This document shows, piece by piece, positions 23,701 to 38,176 of a stretch of 64,000 nt of DNA. A model generated the notes under the pieces. The model was not told where the DNA came from. It saw nothing but the letters and a program-made list of their open reading frames with translations, and searched no databases. The DNA lies in assembly GCA_034336665.1 (NCBI GenBank), contig JAPFBE010000013.1:16905056-16969055 (forward strand), given 5' to 3'. Position numbers and translations under genes: made by a program. The stretch is from Luscinia megarhynchos (taxonomy: Eukaryota; Chordata; Aves; Passeriformes; Turdidae). Numbering within the stretch: position 1 is the first letter of the stretch; every line of letters starts with the position of its first letter.

Positions 23701-26700
23701 TCCATTTTCTGGAAGCAAATAAGACAGGTAGGCTATGCTTAAATGAATTAAGTGCAAATAGCCTATTTATATTTGGAGACTCTTGTTATTTGGATTTCTT
23801 TACACTACGAGAGGAGATGCCTGGTTCTGTCATTTTCTGTCATTGCAATAACTGCAAATAATCATACATCAAAACTGTATTTTGCCAAGTTATCTTTTTT
23901 TTGCAGTCCTGTTCTTCAGCAGTCCTCCCACCAAAAAAGTGACCCATGCAATGCACAGGTTTTTAACAACTTTTGCTCAGAATTTATTACTTCTATGTTT
24001 CTTATGTTTCTTTTGGAATCATACATCATCTTGTCAGAGATGCATGAATTAAACTGATAGTGATTGGAGCAGTACCAGTTCTGCTGACCACAATGTATAT
24101 CTTCTATTGATGATGTCAGTTGTGAAAATACAATTAGCTATTTATAACCAAACTCCCAACATTTCATAAATAAACGCATTTCCTCCACAATAATTTGAAT
24201 AAACATGTCCACAGGCCTGGTATATTTAGAAGTTCTTTGAGAAAGTCTCAGAGCTAGCTGGACTGAACCTCAGTGAGATATTTTGCATTCAAGTGTCACC
24301 TTTTGTAAGAATACATACTGGAATTTCACAACAGCCATCAAGCATTACTTGTATTTGAGTAACAGCAAGCAAAGTTCTGCTTCCATATTTTAAGTGCAAT
24401 GCACAGCAATATATTAAAAACCTTAAAATAAAATAGGAAAATTAAATTTTATGTGAGTCTTCAGTAAATTTTTTTGTAATAGCAGTATCACAGACTATTT
24501 GTAGTAGCTTGAATGTGACATTGAATGTGTGCAATGAATTTTTTCCCTTGCCATTTTTCTTTCAGTCTCTCTCTCTCTCCTGTTGCTTTAATCTTTCCTA
24601 CTTCTCTTTTCTTTACCTTCCCTAACACATGCACTCTACTCTTGTCATTGTGAAGCAGCATACATTTCTGCAATTTGTTATCCTGAAGAATACCACTGTT
24701 GGGGTAAAATTTCAATACCATTTAAAAATACACAAGCTTGTGGGTTGTTTTTGAAGTTGAGGTCAGCAGCTTGTGTGCAGGTTTCTTCCTGGGCAGTGGA
24801 AGATATTTGTAGCTGAGCTTATGCAGATGTAATTGCCCAATGCAGAGGCAGCTACCCAAACTGGAATTTTCCCAGGACATGAAGATCAACACGTTTATGA
24901 AATGTGCTATGAAATTATTCCCAAAAAGTATTTGGAAGCTCATTTTTAAAAATATCACCCTAAAGAAAACAAAACCCCAGAACTACTGGAAATCATGGGA
25001 ACCTCCTTGGGGATTTTCCAGCATCAACCCTGCCCTGGTCTCAGCTGTGCTGGAATTTTTCCTTCAGAGCTGGGAGTGCAGAGGAAAACCCTGCACTACA
25101 ACCCTGGCTCCCTTCTGTGAGCAATTCCCTTGCATGAGGAGGAAACAGTCTCCATTCTTTATATTTTTTTAATAAAATGTTTTCCTCTACCTCCTATTCC
25201 ACTGCAAACTTACAGCAATAAAAAGCACGTTTAAATTTCTTCAGTTACATTTTTCTGTTTTGTGTTTCTTTTCTTCTGATCTTTTTGCTTTCATCTGCTG
25301 ACTTTATTATACCAATTTAGCTGCCACAGATGGTTTTTTTCCCCTTTTCTTTTAATGGAGATGGCATTGAAAAGAACTGCTTCTGGCCTTCTGCCCACAG
25401 CCAGTACTTTTTGGTGTCTCCTTTCCCCCCTACCAACTCTTTAAGTGACATGCAATGAATCTTACAATACTGTGCAATGCTGACAGCTCTTTGTCAGCAG
25501 ACAAAGCTCTCACTCAGCATTGCAAGTGGTATCCCAGGCCATCTCATCAGCCAAGGCAAATTGTCACATCTTCATTGATTTTCCTGAAATCAGCAGAGCT
25601 TAACAATTGAATTCAGCTGGAAAAATGAACTGCTGAATTCCCAAAGTACACCCAGAGATTAAGAATGGAGGGCTTTTCATAACTTCAGCAACAGCAGCAA
25701 AACCAAAAGTTCATCATCAGCTTCTCACCACCCTTTTGAAATCTCCCATGGAATTTTTTGCATGTTGAACTCTGTAAACACATGCAGCATCTTGCAGCCC
25801 TGGGCAGACAGACATCAGCTGTGGCTGGCAGAGGACCAAGGAAGGGATAATGCAGGGCCCTGATGCAGACAGCTGCCAGATCCTCTATCTTAATTTCCCT
25901 CATCTTAACTGAATGGTAGTGGACCCCTTTAATAGGGAGTTCATTTGATAGTAGCAGCTGCTCAGTCCCTGTGCCATTCAGAAATACAGCAGGAGAGGAC
26001 AAGGGAAGAGCTGTGTGATACCACTCCTGCTCAGCACTGCAAGGCTTTGGCAGAAAAATGTAAGTATCAACATTCAAAAGTGTCTTTCCTGTTCCTCTAA
26101 AAGCTGGAAGTTTTGAAGATGGTCAGAACTAAGGGTGAAAGTAGAGAGAAGTCTGGCAAAATTTTCCAACATAAAATATTGGAGAACATCTTCAATGTAA
26201 TTTGACTACTAATTCCTAGGAGAGAAAGTTACTCTGTGCACCCTGCTTAACTGTAACAGCAGGCCAAAATCACAGCCATATGACATCTATGTTACTTGTA
26301 AATTCAAAGGATTTCTCTTTCCTTTAGGTTCTCCCCAGCTCTAAATTGCAGTTGCATGTTCAAATTTAAAGCTTCCTGACCCTTAAATTTCTGAGAGACT
26401 AAAATCTGAGCTGCTGGTTTTAGTTTAATCTTTAATCTCAGAAAGAGCTACACCCGTGTGTGAAGAATCACATATTGTCCATAGATCAAGCCCTTCTGAA
26501 CAGCATCATCTAGATGTGATATGTAACACCCCTCCCCTGTAAATTTCCAGGTGTTTCTCAGAGCTTACAGGTAGAAATGCCAGAACTTCAGAAGGAAAGC
26601 AGTTTGCCTGAGATCATGCCAGTGATTACAGAGTTGTTTCCTCACTCCTGTTCTGATTGTTACATCAAAAAATAAATCATAGCTAAAAGTGAAGCTGAAG

Positions 26701-29700
26701 CCCTATTGCTTTTCCTTCCGCTATTATTTTTAGTCCACTATTTTCCCTGTAATGAGACAATTTGGTCTAGTTTCCTTTCTACATATGTGCCCCCAAGTCC
26801 TTCCAATGCAGTGGGGCTTCTTGGCCAATTTGGAGGGGTTATTGTCGATTTTAACAACCACATTTCTGCATATTTGGCTGACCACAAGCTACATTGGATG
26901 TAGTTTTATGCAACTTTCATTAGATGCTTTCAGATCTACTAAGTTTTATTGCCACATGGAAACACAAAATAGATATGAGGGCTGTTGTTGTGTTCTGTTT
27001 CTTGATTTGTTAGACCAGCACCAGAGTTCACTTATAATCCTTTTATAATGGTGTTCACCTGTGGTCTGCTCTACTGCCTAACCTTGCTATTGGCTTCAGT
27101 GCTTTCAACATCTTGATGCATCCAAGAAATTCTTGGGAGAGGTAATGTGAAAAGGGAAATTATATGGGATGTTTGTGACAAAGTTGTGAAAAATATGTTT
27201 GCTTCTAAATAAATCTCTACCAAAGTCCTCCTATTTAAAAAATAGTAATTCTATTTCTACTTGCTTTACTTGAGGTGGAAAGTCACAAGGAAAAAGGAAG
27301 ATGAATCATTCCTTTTACCCAAAATTCGAGGAAAAAAGAGAGAGCACCAGGGTATTTACTGCCCTTTCCTGAAAGGCCTGATCTAGATCATAGAAACATA
27401 TTATGAACCAGACTGTTGAATTGGGATATATTGCTTTATCTGTTCTTTGATAAAGAAATTCACTGAAAAACAGTTTTCTCTTTCACCTAAATTATTTAAG
27501 GAAGTCGTTAGTGGACTGCTATTTGCATTTCATTCTCTGACTATTTCTCACTAATGAGATTTCCAACAGCACCTTAATTCACCTTTTTCTAAGTATTCTT
27601 CTCTTGCTTTAGCTTCTTCATTAAAGCCAAATATTTTTGTTTGTTCTAAAGGCCTCAGCACAGACTATGGCACTAATTATTTTTTCTCACAGTCAAGTAA
27701 TGACTGTAACCTATAATTTACACTTGCCCCCTCCTCATCAAAGCTGATAAATTTTCCTTGGTACTTAGTATTGTTGAAGGCTGAAAAGACTTCCATTAGG
27801 TTTTCAATCTCTGGTAATAATTTATGTGATAAAACAGAAATCTCACAGTAAACCAAAGATTTCCTAGCCATAGGCCTTAAATATTCTAAGATGAACACAG
27901 ATGGCAGCTATAGAGTTCCCAGGAGCTCAGGAGGGAAACCAGTGTGATAGAGGATAATTAAATTATTTTTAAGTTTCTCAAGTGCTTTGGGAATCCCTGT
28001 ATGTCATCAAATGCCTCCCACACACTAGTTTCTACTTTCTCTAAATTAGTTAAATTTGCAAAACTTTATAAGCTATCACACCATCCAATTTGGAATGGTC
28101 TACACATCTGTCCTTGCTAAAAAGCAACACAGAAATTAGTTTGAAACAGTGCTGTTGATACCTAACTAATATGGCCCAATTTTGTGAAATGTTGCAAAAG
28201 ATCTGGCTGGAGAATTCATGTGTGATTAACGTCTCAGCTGTGCACCATTGGCCTTCTGTTGACAGTAGTTAGGGAACATTTTCCATTTATTTCAGGTGGC
28301 AATAAATTCTAATTTTAGGGAACAGTATATTTGCTATTTAGTTCCACATAGTTGTGTCCTGGAACACCAGGAACACAGCCACACAATGTAAACTCATTAA
28401 TTTCTTTAATGCAAATGTTTCCTTATTCTATCCCTACAGATAACACAGACATATTTTCCCTTTTGTCTGTGAGTGCACCTAATTCTAATCATAAATTCCA
28501 TATTCAAAGACACATTCATGCAATTCCACAGTTAATACAAACTACATTTCCGTGAGTGTTTTGGTGCTTCACTTCATTTAATTCTTAAACAAATTAGTGA
28601 TTTCTAAACCAATTGCTCTCCAACCATTAGTAATAGATGGTATGGGCTTCATGAGGCTCTGCTTATTTGAGCTTCCTAGAAGCAATTACAGCAAAGCAAA
28701 ATAAAACAGTAAAAGGCATGGCTTAAGGAGCAGTTTTATATGAATACAAACAGGTAGGAATAGTTAAACTCATTGCTTTTTTTCCTTTGCAGATTATATA
28801 TGGCAACTTTTGATTCTGCTGCTTTTGTTTTTCTTGTGCACTGCAGCAGCCAACCTTTGGCTTTATTTCATAAGTACTCATGCAACTTCAGCATCACCTG
28901 GTATTTCTGGGTTTGAATAAATCTTAGGTTTCAAAATAACCACTTAAACAAAGGCACTGTGTTCTGTGTAGTAACAGTGTCCTGGAAACCCTTGTATTTT
29001 TTTACAAGTGTTCCTCATAGAAAAACTCTAGGTTTACTGAAAATTCAGCACAGTTTCTTTCCAAAGTTCATCCTGCCTGTTCAAATCTTGAACTGCATTT
29101 TCAAAAATATTTGTCAGCCTGTTTTCCAGTGAAACTTTCATTCCAATGAGGAACAGTTTGATTTGGTCTGCTCAGTTCTAATGACTGTACATACCTACAG
29201 AATGTAAGCATTTGTTAAACCTCCAATATCAGCAAACTACCATTTTTAAATGCTTCTTTGAAAAGAGCCACAACTGAATTCCACAGAGTGACTCCCTTAT
29301 ACAGTCTACCCTTGTATCAGTAGAGTTCTGATGAATGGCACATGGAAAGGCAAGATTTAAATAAATTCAATTGCTAAGGATGATTACAAGTTCATGGTGG
29401 TGCTGGCTGTTTTTCCTGATACCTACTGTTCATGTACTTTTAAAAAATCTAAGGTCCAAGAAAGAAAAGAAAAGAAAGAAGAAATCTGGTGGAACCTGTC
29501 TGTCATTGAAGTGAAGCCTGTTTTGTTTTCCTTGCCAAGAAATTTTGTGATACCTGGTCACAGGTATGTAGGATTTGGAGGGGCTAGTTTTATTCCTTTT
29601 ATCCTCATGAATGAGAAATATAAGTGATGATACTGAAACCACTTCTGCTGGTGGTTTTAGGAGGAAAGCCAATGATTTTTCAGGTACCCTTTGTCTTCTT

Positions 29701-30425
29701 GCCTTTTCCTATCTGCAGAAACAGGAAGCACCTTTTAAATGGGGTTTTTATCATTCCTATTAGGGCAGCTCTACCATTTCCATGAGAGATTTTCTTTACG
29801 TCACATTGCATTTTCCAGTGGTAACACAAGGGTTTATTCTTAGTGGCTCTATTTTAAATTTTTTTTAACCAATAAGCTAAAAAGGTCCCCTTGTAGCAAC
29901 AGGAAAATATAATTCCATTGAAGTGAAAGAATAATGCAGTCTGAGAACCACTAAAAAACATCCATCTAGCTGAGCAGCAATAAAAATCAGACATTTACAT
30001 ATTAATATTTTGACATCAGAAAAAGAAGAGAGAATGAGATAAGACTTAAAAAAGAAGCCCTTAAAAACAGAAGTTATCTAATTGCTTATTTTACCTGGAG
30101 GTAGAACAATCTCTTTCTAGCTATCACATACTAATGAGAAGTCATTATCTTGAACTCGTCTTTAATTAACATCAATCCTGATTAGTCAAAATATATTAGG
30201 CTTTTTGTCTGTTACCATAGCATTTGAATCTCCAGCAGAGGAGGTATTCAATCAGACATTATCATTTGCAAACCACTTCTGTGTAATTATTACTTTACCA
30301 TGTTTTGTGAATTCTTTGTCCGTTTTTGAAAAGCAAAATCTATTGTTGATCAACCCTTTCTTAGCTGGAGCAGATCCTGGCATGGCAGGTTTTTGCATGT
30401 TGTAGGTAATGACAGAAGTAGTGTC

Positions 30426-30462
30426 AGTAGACACTAGTAGAAGGAGTAGACACAGTAGAAGG
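30426..30462 (+). repeat. Short tandem duplication, 18-19-bp unit
   Basis: AGTAGACACTAGTAGAAGG at 30426-30444 is followed directly by AGTAGACACAGTAGAAGG at 30445-30462. The second copy lacks one T. Confidence 0.8.
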
Positions 30463-33400
30463 AGTGAAATTATACAAGTCTTATGTTCAGAGTAGCTGGA
30501 GTTGTGCTATTTTGAACCTTGGGGTTGGCCAAGCTGGTAATATTGAAATTTCAGATTAGAGAAAGTACATAAAATAAAAAGCTGTTTAAATGATATAAGC
30601 CATTGACTGTGTAGAGGAATGAACAAATGAAGTTGCTTCCACATCACCTCTTAAGAGCACAGCACATTCAGAGACACCTGTGCCTAAGGTAGAGTGCAGG
30701 CCAAGGGCTGCAGGATTTGGGTGAAGCAGTAATGTACAGGAGAAGACATTCCTCATTTTGCTTGACTTTTTATTCCTTCTGGCATATCTATCCATATTTT
30801 TTGCTTGTTGATTCTTACCTTTGTTGTTATTAATAAGTCATCAGTTCTTATAGGAGATAGCCACCTCAAAATAATTTCCCAAATCTGATGAAATTTAATA
30901 GAGAATAACATTTTAGCAAGAGAATTATACTGGCAGGTCAACAATCCTTATGAATAAGAATTTTTTCTGTTATTCCACAGGGATGTAATATCAATTGAAC
31001 CATACTACATTTCTCTGCAATTTCTTTGAATTTCATCCAGACTGAACAAAACTTGGTGCTGTGAAGGTGTAGATCACCAGCCTATGTGGTGCTCTGTGGG
31101 AGCAGAGCAATTCTGAGCAGTGGGAAATTCAGGTGGCCCACTGTAGACACAAGATGCCAGAGAGCCAGGCCATCCCAAGCAGCCACTTGGGCTGGGAATG
31201 CTGAGAGTCTTGGATGCCTTCCAGCTGGAATAGACCTACATGAAGCACAGCTCACCTTGTGGCATGGTGGCATTTCTGCTCAAGCTGAAAGCAGTTGTTT
31301 TTTGACCTGCTCATGCTTAGGGCACAATAAAGGGACAGAGTTGATTGATCTTGGGTCTCATACTCTCCCTAACTAATGGCCATGCAGAAGGGCTTCTTGC
31401 TGTGAACTGAAGAGTTTTGAGATGCTCTAGTTGGTTAGTATGGGGTGCCAATAACTCTGAAAGGGTTGCTATGTTTAGTTTGGCTGCAACTTCTTCTTAA
31501 GGGTGTTATTGCCATGAGATAATGGAGGTACAGCATGTTCATGTTTGCTTTCTGCTGCTCAGGGATTCCTCTTCCCCTATCATAAGGCAAGTGCCCACTC
31601 TTGCAGAGCCTCTGCAGATACACTGTCTGTGGGCAGTTTTATCTCTAAATTAGCAGATGTGGGAGAGAGTTCCACTTTTGTTAAAAATACCTACCCCCTT
31701 CAAAAAGATTTCAGTGCTTTACTTCAAGTCACAGATGCACATTAACAACTCTTCAAAAATATGTTATTGGCTACATGCACACTAGTTTTGCAGGGTAAAA
31801 ACCCACAAGAATATTTCCAGCTATTATAGGACTGACATTTTAGCTTTACTACATTTCCAAGCAGGGAATAAGGGATTCGGTCAAAGAGGAATTACAAAAC
31901 TAAAATCTTTTGCAGTGCTTTGAAAATTGAGACAGACACAAGCCTCTAGTGAGCCTAATGAAGTATCAGAGTAAAAAAATGATTTAGCTTCCTAAAAAGA
32001 GTGCCTTTGTTTTCTATTTAAAGTCAGAAATCAAAGGCATGTCTTCAGTATTTTTTTCTGTGAGGCAGCCAAAAAAAGAGTTTGCTTTCAAGCCCAAAGA
32101 GTGAATATGGAGATAACGTAACACTTTTGAGAACCTTTTATATTATTTTCTCCTTGGTTGAAACACTTGCCACACTACTTCAGGAGGGAAAGGATATAAA
32201 ATTACTTCAGTGTTTTGTGATGTGATTTGGGAATACAGCACCAGACAATTTTTTCACTTTGACTGGAGGATTAAAGAATGGGACATGGTCATAATGAATA
32301 TTTTCCTTGTTGCATTTTCTATGTATAAATATGTGAATGGTTCTGCATCAGCAAGTCAATACTACCCATCTGGTTTTTTGAACTTGGAGTGATAACTCCT
32401 AGTAAATCTATTACAAATGTTCCAACCTGAAGAACTATAAAACAGCCTGAAGTAGGAAAAACTAGGATTGAATTTGTACTTATTCTGTATTAGAGATCCC
32501 AGCATTTAGATGGTTCTGGTTTCCAACAAATCCAAGCCCCCTCTCTGACTTTGTCCTGCTCTCAATTAACACCTCATTAAAATGCACACATGCTGAGCCC
32601 TTACTTGTTCACCATCCCTTTTAGTACCTTAGTGTACTTGCATTATTTCCTGCAGTTTTATTTGAACTGCAGACACAACCATGGAAAATCCTGCATGAGG
32701 AATCATCAGAAAGCAGAGATATTGACACAAGTGGGTTTGCCATTTGCCTCCTCAACAACAAAGAGGATCCTAGTCTGTCAGCCTACATGGCTGCTTCAGG
32801 ACTAACTCTTTTCACATATTAACACCCACAAAATCATTAAAAATATCTATGACAAGAAAAAAGAATAACCAAAACCCCAAAACAAGAAACAAGTAATGAA
32901 AAAATGTACCTTCAGACTCAGTGCACACTGAAACTAAATGTTCTGAATTCTCCATTGAGTGCTGGTTCTCATCAGTATAGCTGAAAATGTATTTTACTGT
33001 GTCAATGAATGCTTGGTAGAACTTGCAGAGTGACAGAAGTGACTGCATTGAACAAATCTAATGATTTAATTTGCAGGAGCCTGTCCTCACCTGGCAGCTG
33101 TCCTTGCAGAGCATCATGTACCCAATCACTGCCTCCTGCAGCTAGTGAACACTAGCTTTTCTGATAGCACAAGCAGCTGAATTTCTCATCTGCTCCATGC
33201 TAGAGCTCAACCCACCCTCTCTAGACAGCCCAGGTCATTCGATGTGCTTAACCTTTTAAAAAGGAAACAAACAGGACAAGAATGCCTATTCCCCAGAAAA
33301 CTCTTGCTGCCTATTCACTGTGACTTTTGTGATTTCTTTCTCAAAGACTTCTCTGTAAATCCCTTAAACTTTCTCGGTTCAAAACTGTCCCAGTCTGTGC

Positions 33401-34719
33401 TCTGCAACCTGGTGTCTTCCCCCCCAAGCAGCCATTCCTCTTTTGAACAGATATATTCATTAGAATACTGAAAATGTAGGAGGTGTTTGTTTGAAGTCAG
33501 ATGAGTTGCTCTGGTACAAAATCAGGGTAGTGTTAATGTCCTTATGCTGTACATGGTAATTTAATAAATTAGCTCTTAACTAGACCCCTTTAAAGCTGAG
33601 TTTGGGATAGGCCTGGCTTCTTGTGAGTCAATAGATTTCTACTGCTTTGAGGCCGTGCTGAGGACTTGGGAAAAATGTGCAATGATTCTGTAGCTACTCT
33701 GCCATAGGTGGCAGACATGAAATGTGAGGAATTGGTGCATTTGGGTGTTTTGGACCTGGATTTGGATACAATGAAATGCTGTTGATCTTGTCACCCACTG
33801 GCCCCATCAGGTCTGCTGAGGCAGATAACACTGTGATGGATCCAGACCCACAAAGCAGGGATAGTTAGGATTCCACTGTTTCCATTTTAAATATCTTTAA
33901 AATAGCTACTTCCTTTAGCTAAAATCAAAATTATTTTAGTGAATTGGGGTTTGTTGCATCCTGATGTTAGGTTGTTTTTCAAAATGAGCTGGCTTGTAAC
34001 TTGGTAGGAAAAGAGTTTTTTGTGCTTTTTGGATTTGTTCACTGTTTCTCTCTTCACAAGACCCCCTGGGGTTTAGGCTATCTGCTGTAAATAATTTCAT
34101 ATGTATTTCACTTAGCTGGTTTTTCTTGTTTCTCAGTGTGTTAGTCATTTAAATGTTACAGAAAATCACAATGCATCTGATAGATTTTGCAGAGGTGAAA
34201 ATCCATTTGTTCAACCAAATGTCATTCTTGTGCCTAGATATTTCCTTTGTTTTTTTTGCATTTATTCAACTTCACCCATTAAGCTGCAGAAAAATGGTTG
34301 GAGTTTTTTTTCTTGCAGTGAAGGAAACAAACAAGGCTGCTGCAAAGAAAACAGGATGCTCTCCTTTCAGGGACTGATCTTTAGAAATCTCTGGCTGCCC
34401 CTGTGAAAAGGATCTGAGCTGAACCCTGGTGACAGGGTGAGCTTCCAACATCCCTTGTCACAATCACTTGTCACAGACTTGTTCAGGTGTTAAAACAGTA
34501 TCTTACTTCATGAGCAGACACATTAAAATCAATCACTCCTGAAGGAGCAAGTCCCTTCTCAGCATGAACTGTGACTCCACCATTCTGAAGAATTTTGACT
34601 TTGTTGACTGATTTATTTTTCTCAATTAGGAAAAAAATAATCTGTCAGTGTCTGTGCTTACTGACAGACAAGGCAGTTCAAAGAATTTTAAAAAGAAGCA
34701 TCCTTGGCAATTACACCTA

Positions 34720-35170
34720 CTAAAAATAAGTAGTGCTTTACAATGCCATTAATTACTGTAATTACAGTGCCTTGAGTGAAGCTTGCAATGGGTGGGAAGC
34801 ATTTGAGCTTTTTGCTTTGTGCAAAGCACAGCTACGAGAAATTCAGTTTTCACAATGGATATTTTCTCCCAGATACACGAGCATAAATTTCATCAACATT
34901 AATATGAATTCCAAACCCCATATCCAAGTGCAAAGGATCTCATGATGCTTTTATACTCTCAGGATCTAAACTATAATTTCAACCATTAACAAGCACCATT
35001 TAGCATTAGATTTGCTAATGTTATATTATGGTTCTGGCAATTTTATACAAGATGCATTACAAGCTCACTGAAGACTAAATTGTGGTACTGAATAAACACT
35101 TTAAATAATGAAGCAGAAATAAACACTTAAAATTAATTTAAGCATTTAACTTTAAATTTTCTTTTAGGTA
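34720..35170. promoter_or_regulatory. Candidate conserved non-coding element
   Basis: The stretch holds ATTAATTACTGTAATTACAG, later several TTAGCATTAGATTTGCTAATG-like symmetric words and AATAAACACTT twice. It has no simple repeats and no coding potential. Dense homeodomain-like cores suggest a developmental enhancer, but only alignment to other genomes can show that. Confidence 0.25.
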
Positions 35171-36249
35171 ACAAAACCAAGAAAGATTTGAAAAACTCCA
35201 AGCATACTATAGCAGTAAAAAATCAAATGTATTGCTTAGAGATATCCGTAGGAACAAATTCTATCTGCACAATGTACTTCTCATCCTCTAAATTTTGCTA
35301 GGATCAGGTTTTGACCTGTGGCAGCTCCTGTCTCTGGTATCACATGGGCTATTTTGCCAATAAAAACCAAGTCAGGTACTAGATCACTAGTGACAATATA
35401 TTTCAAAAAAACCCACTCTCATGAAAAAAATCCTGAGAAACAGCAAGCAAACACACCTGGCAAGTCTTTGTGTACATAAACTAGGAGACTTTTATGAGCA
35501 TTTTTTTTCCCAGTTAATCCTTACTGAGATAAAACTACTTTATTGTGTTACTGTGAGACATTTCCACCATCACCTGTACACAGGCTGCTCTAACCTTGGG
35601 TTCCCCAAGAGCAACCAGCCCCAGCCACTGTGTGTCCTGTACAGCCTCATGGAGAAATCCCCATGTGACAGCTTTTGTACCTCCAGCCATTTATATTCCA
35701 TCAAAATGGTTGTGTCAACACTTACCAAATTATAGATATATTAGCTCTGCAAGCCAAATTTGCACTTTGCCATGAAAACAGGTGCAACTGCAAATATTTT
35801 TCATTAGAAATGTAATTAATATGCATAAACTTGTTTGCCAAGCAATTTGCAAAATGAATCAAGAATTAAATTAAATGCAGACACCTCTTGCCTCCCTCCC
35901 TCCTTTTCTTTGTCTGGATAAGAAGAATTTAGAGAAGTTTTCTGGGTAAATTTTTTTACTTAAGCCTGACGTTGTTTCAGACTTTTCTTCATTATCAGAT
36001 AGCAAAGATGAGGTCAGTAGAAGGATTTATTTCTAAAACCGATTTTTGCCTGCAGTGAGAATCTCCTGATATTATGATAGATATACTGTCATGAAGTATG
36101 AAATCTACTGTGTTAGATATGAAATAGAGATTAAATGAGGAGAGCTCTTCACAGAGCTCCCTACCATTCCAAAGACTATCCCTATGGAGAAATCTCAGAG
36201 TGACTCGACTGCTTACTACAGAGAAGAGTCATTATAAATCATATTTGCA

Positions 36250-36383
36250 GAATCACAGAACCACAGAATAAGCTGAGTTGGAAGGGACCCTGAAGGAGCT
36301 TAGACTCCTTTGCACAAGACCAACCCCAAGAGTCACAGCATGTGCCCAAGAACATTGTCCAAATGCTTCTCAAACTCTGTCAA
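36250..36383 (-). mobile_element. CR1 LINE 3'-end fragment, reverse orientation
   Basis: It starts with GAATCACAGAACCACAGAAT, the reverse complement of the 8-bp repeats that end CR1 elements. GAGTTGGAAGGGACCC follows directly, then CAAGAGTCACAGCATGTGCC and AAATGCTTCTCAAACTCTGT, all familiar from songbird CR1 copies. Similarity fades after about 36383, so only roughly 130 bp of the 3' end are present. This 5' truncation is usual for CR1. No reverse transcriptase is included. Confidence 0.9.
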
Positions 36384-38113
36384 GATGTCTAATGAGATCC
36401 TGACTAGGAAAGATACTCTCAATTCGTGAATATTTGCCAAGTTATTCTGTTCAGTCAGAGTGCCTTTGTTTACTGTGGTGAGTTTGGCCATCTAAATTAC
36501 AATGTACAGCTCCTGGTCCATGGCTGGAGGGCTGAATCCCTTTAAAAGCAGAGTGACAGAGAGCAGCTAATGAATAACCAGGACTGGCTTAAGCTTTTGT
36601 TGTCCTCTTGGCGAGATGGGGTCAGTACCCTGCTGCTCAGTTCACAGAAAGGGCACAAAAGGGAGAAGGGATAGAGCTGGGAGAGGAAGGAAGGAAGTAC
36701 ACTGAAAAGATTTCATTACTGGGAGGGCTAAGGAAGCAGGTGGATGGAACTGGATCACCAATTACTCCTTCTAGAAGAAGACCTTTCCTTGGGAATAGTC
36801 GCTGTGCCACAAGCCCTGATCTTGGCTTTGCAGGGCTACGTGGCAGATACAGAAGGTGGTGTGGCTCTGACCCACATTCTGCCCTAAGCAGAAACTTGAT
36901 TTACCCATACCTAGTGCCACTTGCTGAAACCATTCTTCCAGAAATAGTATTTGGATAAATAATTTGTGCTAATGTCCTCGACGCATTTGCAATTCAGATA
37001 CTCTGTTGCCATCAGTCATGAGTAAAGGGAGCCCACACGTTAATTCATACCAAATGTGGTTGTGGGTTTGGGTTCTTTAAAGAAGACTTAAAAGTGGTTC
37101 CTTCCCACTGTTTTTATACTATCAGAATGATTAATCTTTTTTCCATGATCTATTCCAACTTTGGCTGTTATAGATACACATTTGAATAGGGTGAAAACTG
37201 TTCCAGGTAGAATTACCTCTAGGCTGAGAACAAGACTGTACCACTGTGCAGCCCTTGCATGGTTCCAGCTTGGTTAACCAGCACAGACATGCTGTAACTC
37301 TGGGAGACAGAAAATTGCACATTTTTGTGCTGCTCTTCCAAACCCTTCAGGTTTTCCTGAATTCTTATAAGTATGTCCATCACAAGAAAAGCAGCTTGCT
37401 AATCTCTCATTTTTCCTCCTATTACATCATGAATTAGAAAATAAATTTTTTGAAAGAGGAGAGTAGAGATCACTCTTTTGCTGCCATGTGACAGCACCAG
37501 CAGGTTTTTTTCTCCAGCTTGGGTTTACTTTGATCATGTCTCAAACCTTCATTATAAATTGGCAGTTTCTGTTGCTCCTCAGTAGAAAATAATGGTAGGT
37601 GGTCAATGAAAATGAAGATGAAAAAAGCTTAAGCAAAACCATTATTATTACCCAAAAAGTGATATGTTTGCACAAAAAAAATCACAGTTCTGTTTCCAAA
37701 TGTTTTTTTGTAGAGCATGAAATAGCATAAAAGTAGCTTTCAAAATTGTATGAAACTATTTCTTCAGTTGAAATATAAAATCCATAGATTTTGATGATTT
37801 GGAAATAATTGTGTGGATCTTAATTTCTCTATTTTTGTGAAAATCAGTTTATTGTTCATCTGGCATCCCATTCAACAGAACTGATTTTAAATGAAGAATT
37901 GAAGCGTGAATTCAAATGAAAAAAGATGCCTCGTGTAGGAAAAATATAAACTGATTTTTTTTTCTCTCTGTCATGATCAGTGACAGTCAAATTGGCCAGC
38001 ACTTTAAACTAATGTCCACCTCTGAACTACTCAGGTAGTGAACAAATCATATTATCTGTCTATATCAGCTCACCAATAGATTGAAAGATTCATTATTTGA
38101 TACTCTGCCTTCT
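36384..38113. other. Unique non-coding DNA, no gene seen
   Basis: AT-rich DNA with a GC-richer patch at 36600-36900 that holds a 116-codon frame of no recognisable family. No other repeats are seen. Confidence 0.55.
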
Positions 38114-38176
38114 CCATTAATTAGCTAATGTTTGTGAAGCACTGTGGAGCTATTTAAGCAACACCATTATCATTAC
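38114..38176 (+). mobile_element. Probable ancient MIR/L3-type SINE tail remnant
   Basis: ATTAATTAGCTAATGTTTGTGAAGCACTGTGGAGC-type sequence, followed by TATTTAAGCA and CCATTATCATTA, parallels the tail of very old amniote retroposons. Those tails have TTAATGTTTGTGAAGCGCTTT, then a GCTATA-type box, then ATTATTATTA. The internal part is shortened. The surrounding 38040-38240 is TAAT-rich, so the remnant may lie inside a conserved element. The family assignment is from recall. Confidence 0.5.

Larger units (their letters stand above)
20751..36249. other. Unique non-coding DNA, no gene seen
   Basis: Fifteen kilobases of AT-rich DNA without a recognisable gene or major repeat. Small items are a (TC)n run of about 14 bp near 24566-24579 and an 18-19-bp tandem pair at 30426-30462. 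GC-richer patches lie near 25000-25140 and 31080-31330. The stretch 34720-35170 is TAAT-rich and is listed separately. Frames here are all under 135 codons and unconvincing. Confidence 0.55.

Noticed and set aside
36608..36958. 116-codon frame near a CR1 fragment
   Set aside because: It has no recognisable motif and does not correspond to any CR1 coding part, since the CR1 fragment here is only the non-coding 3' end.
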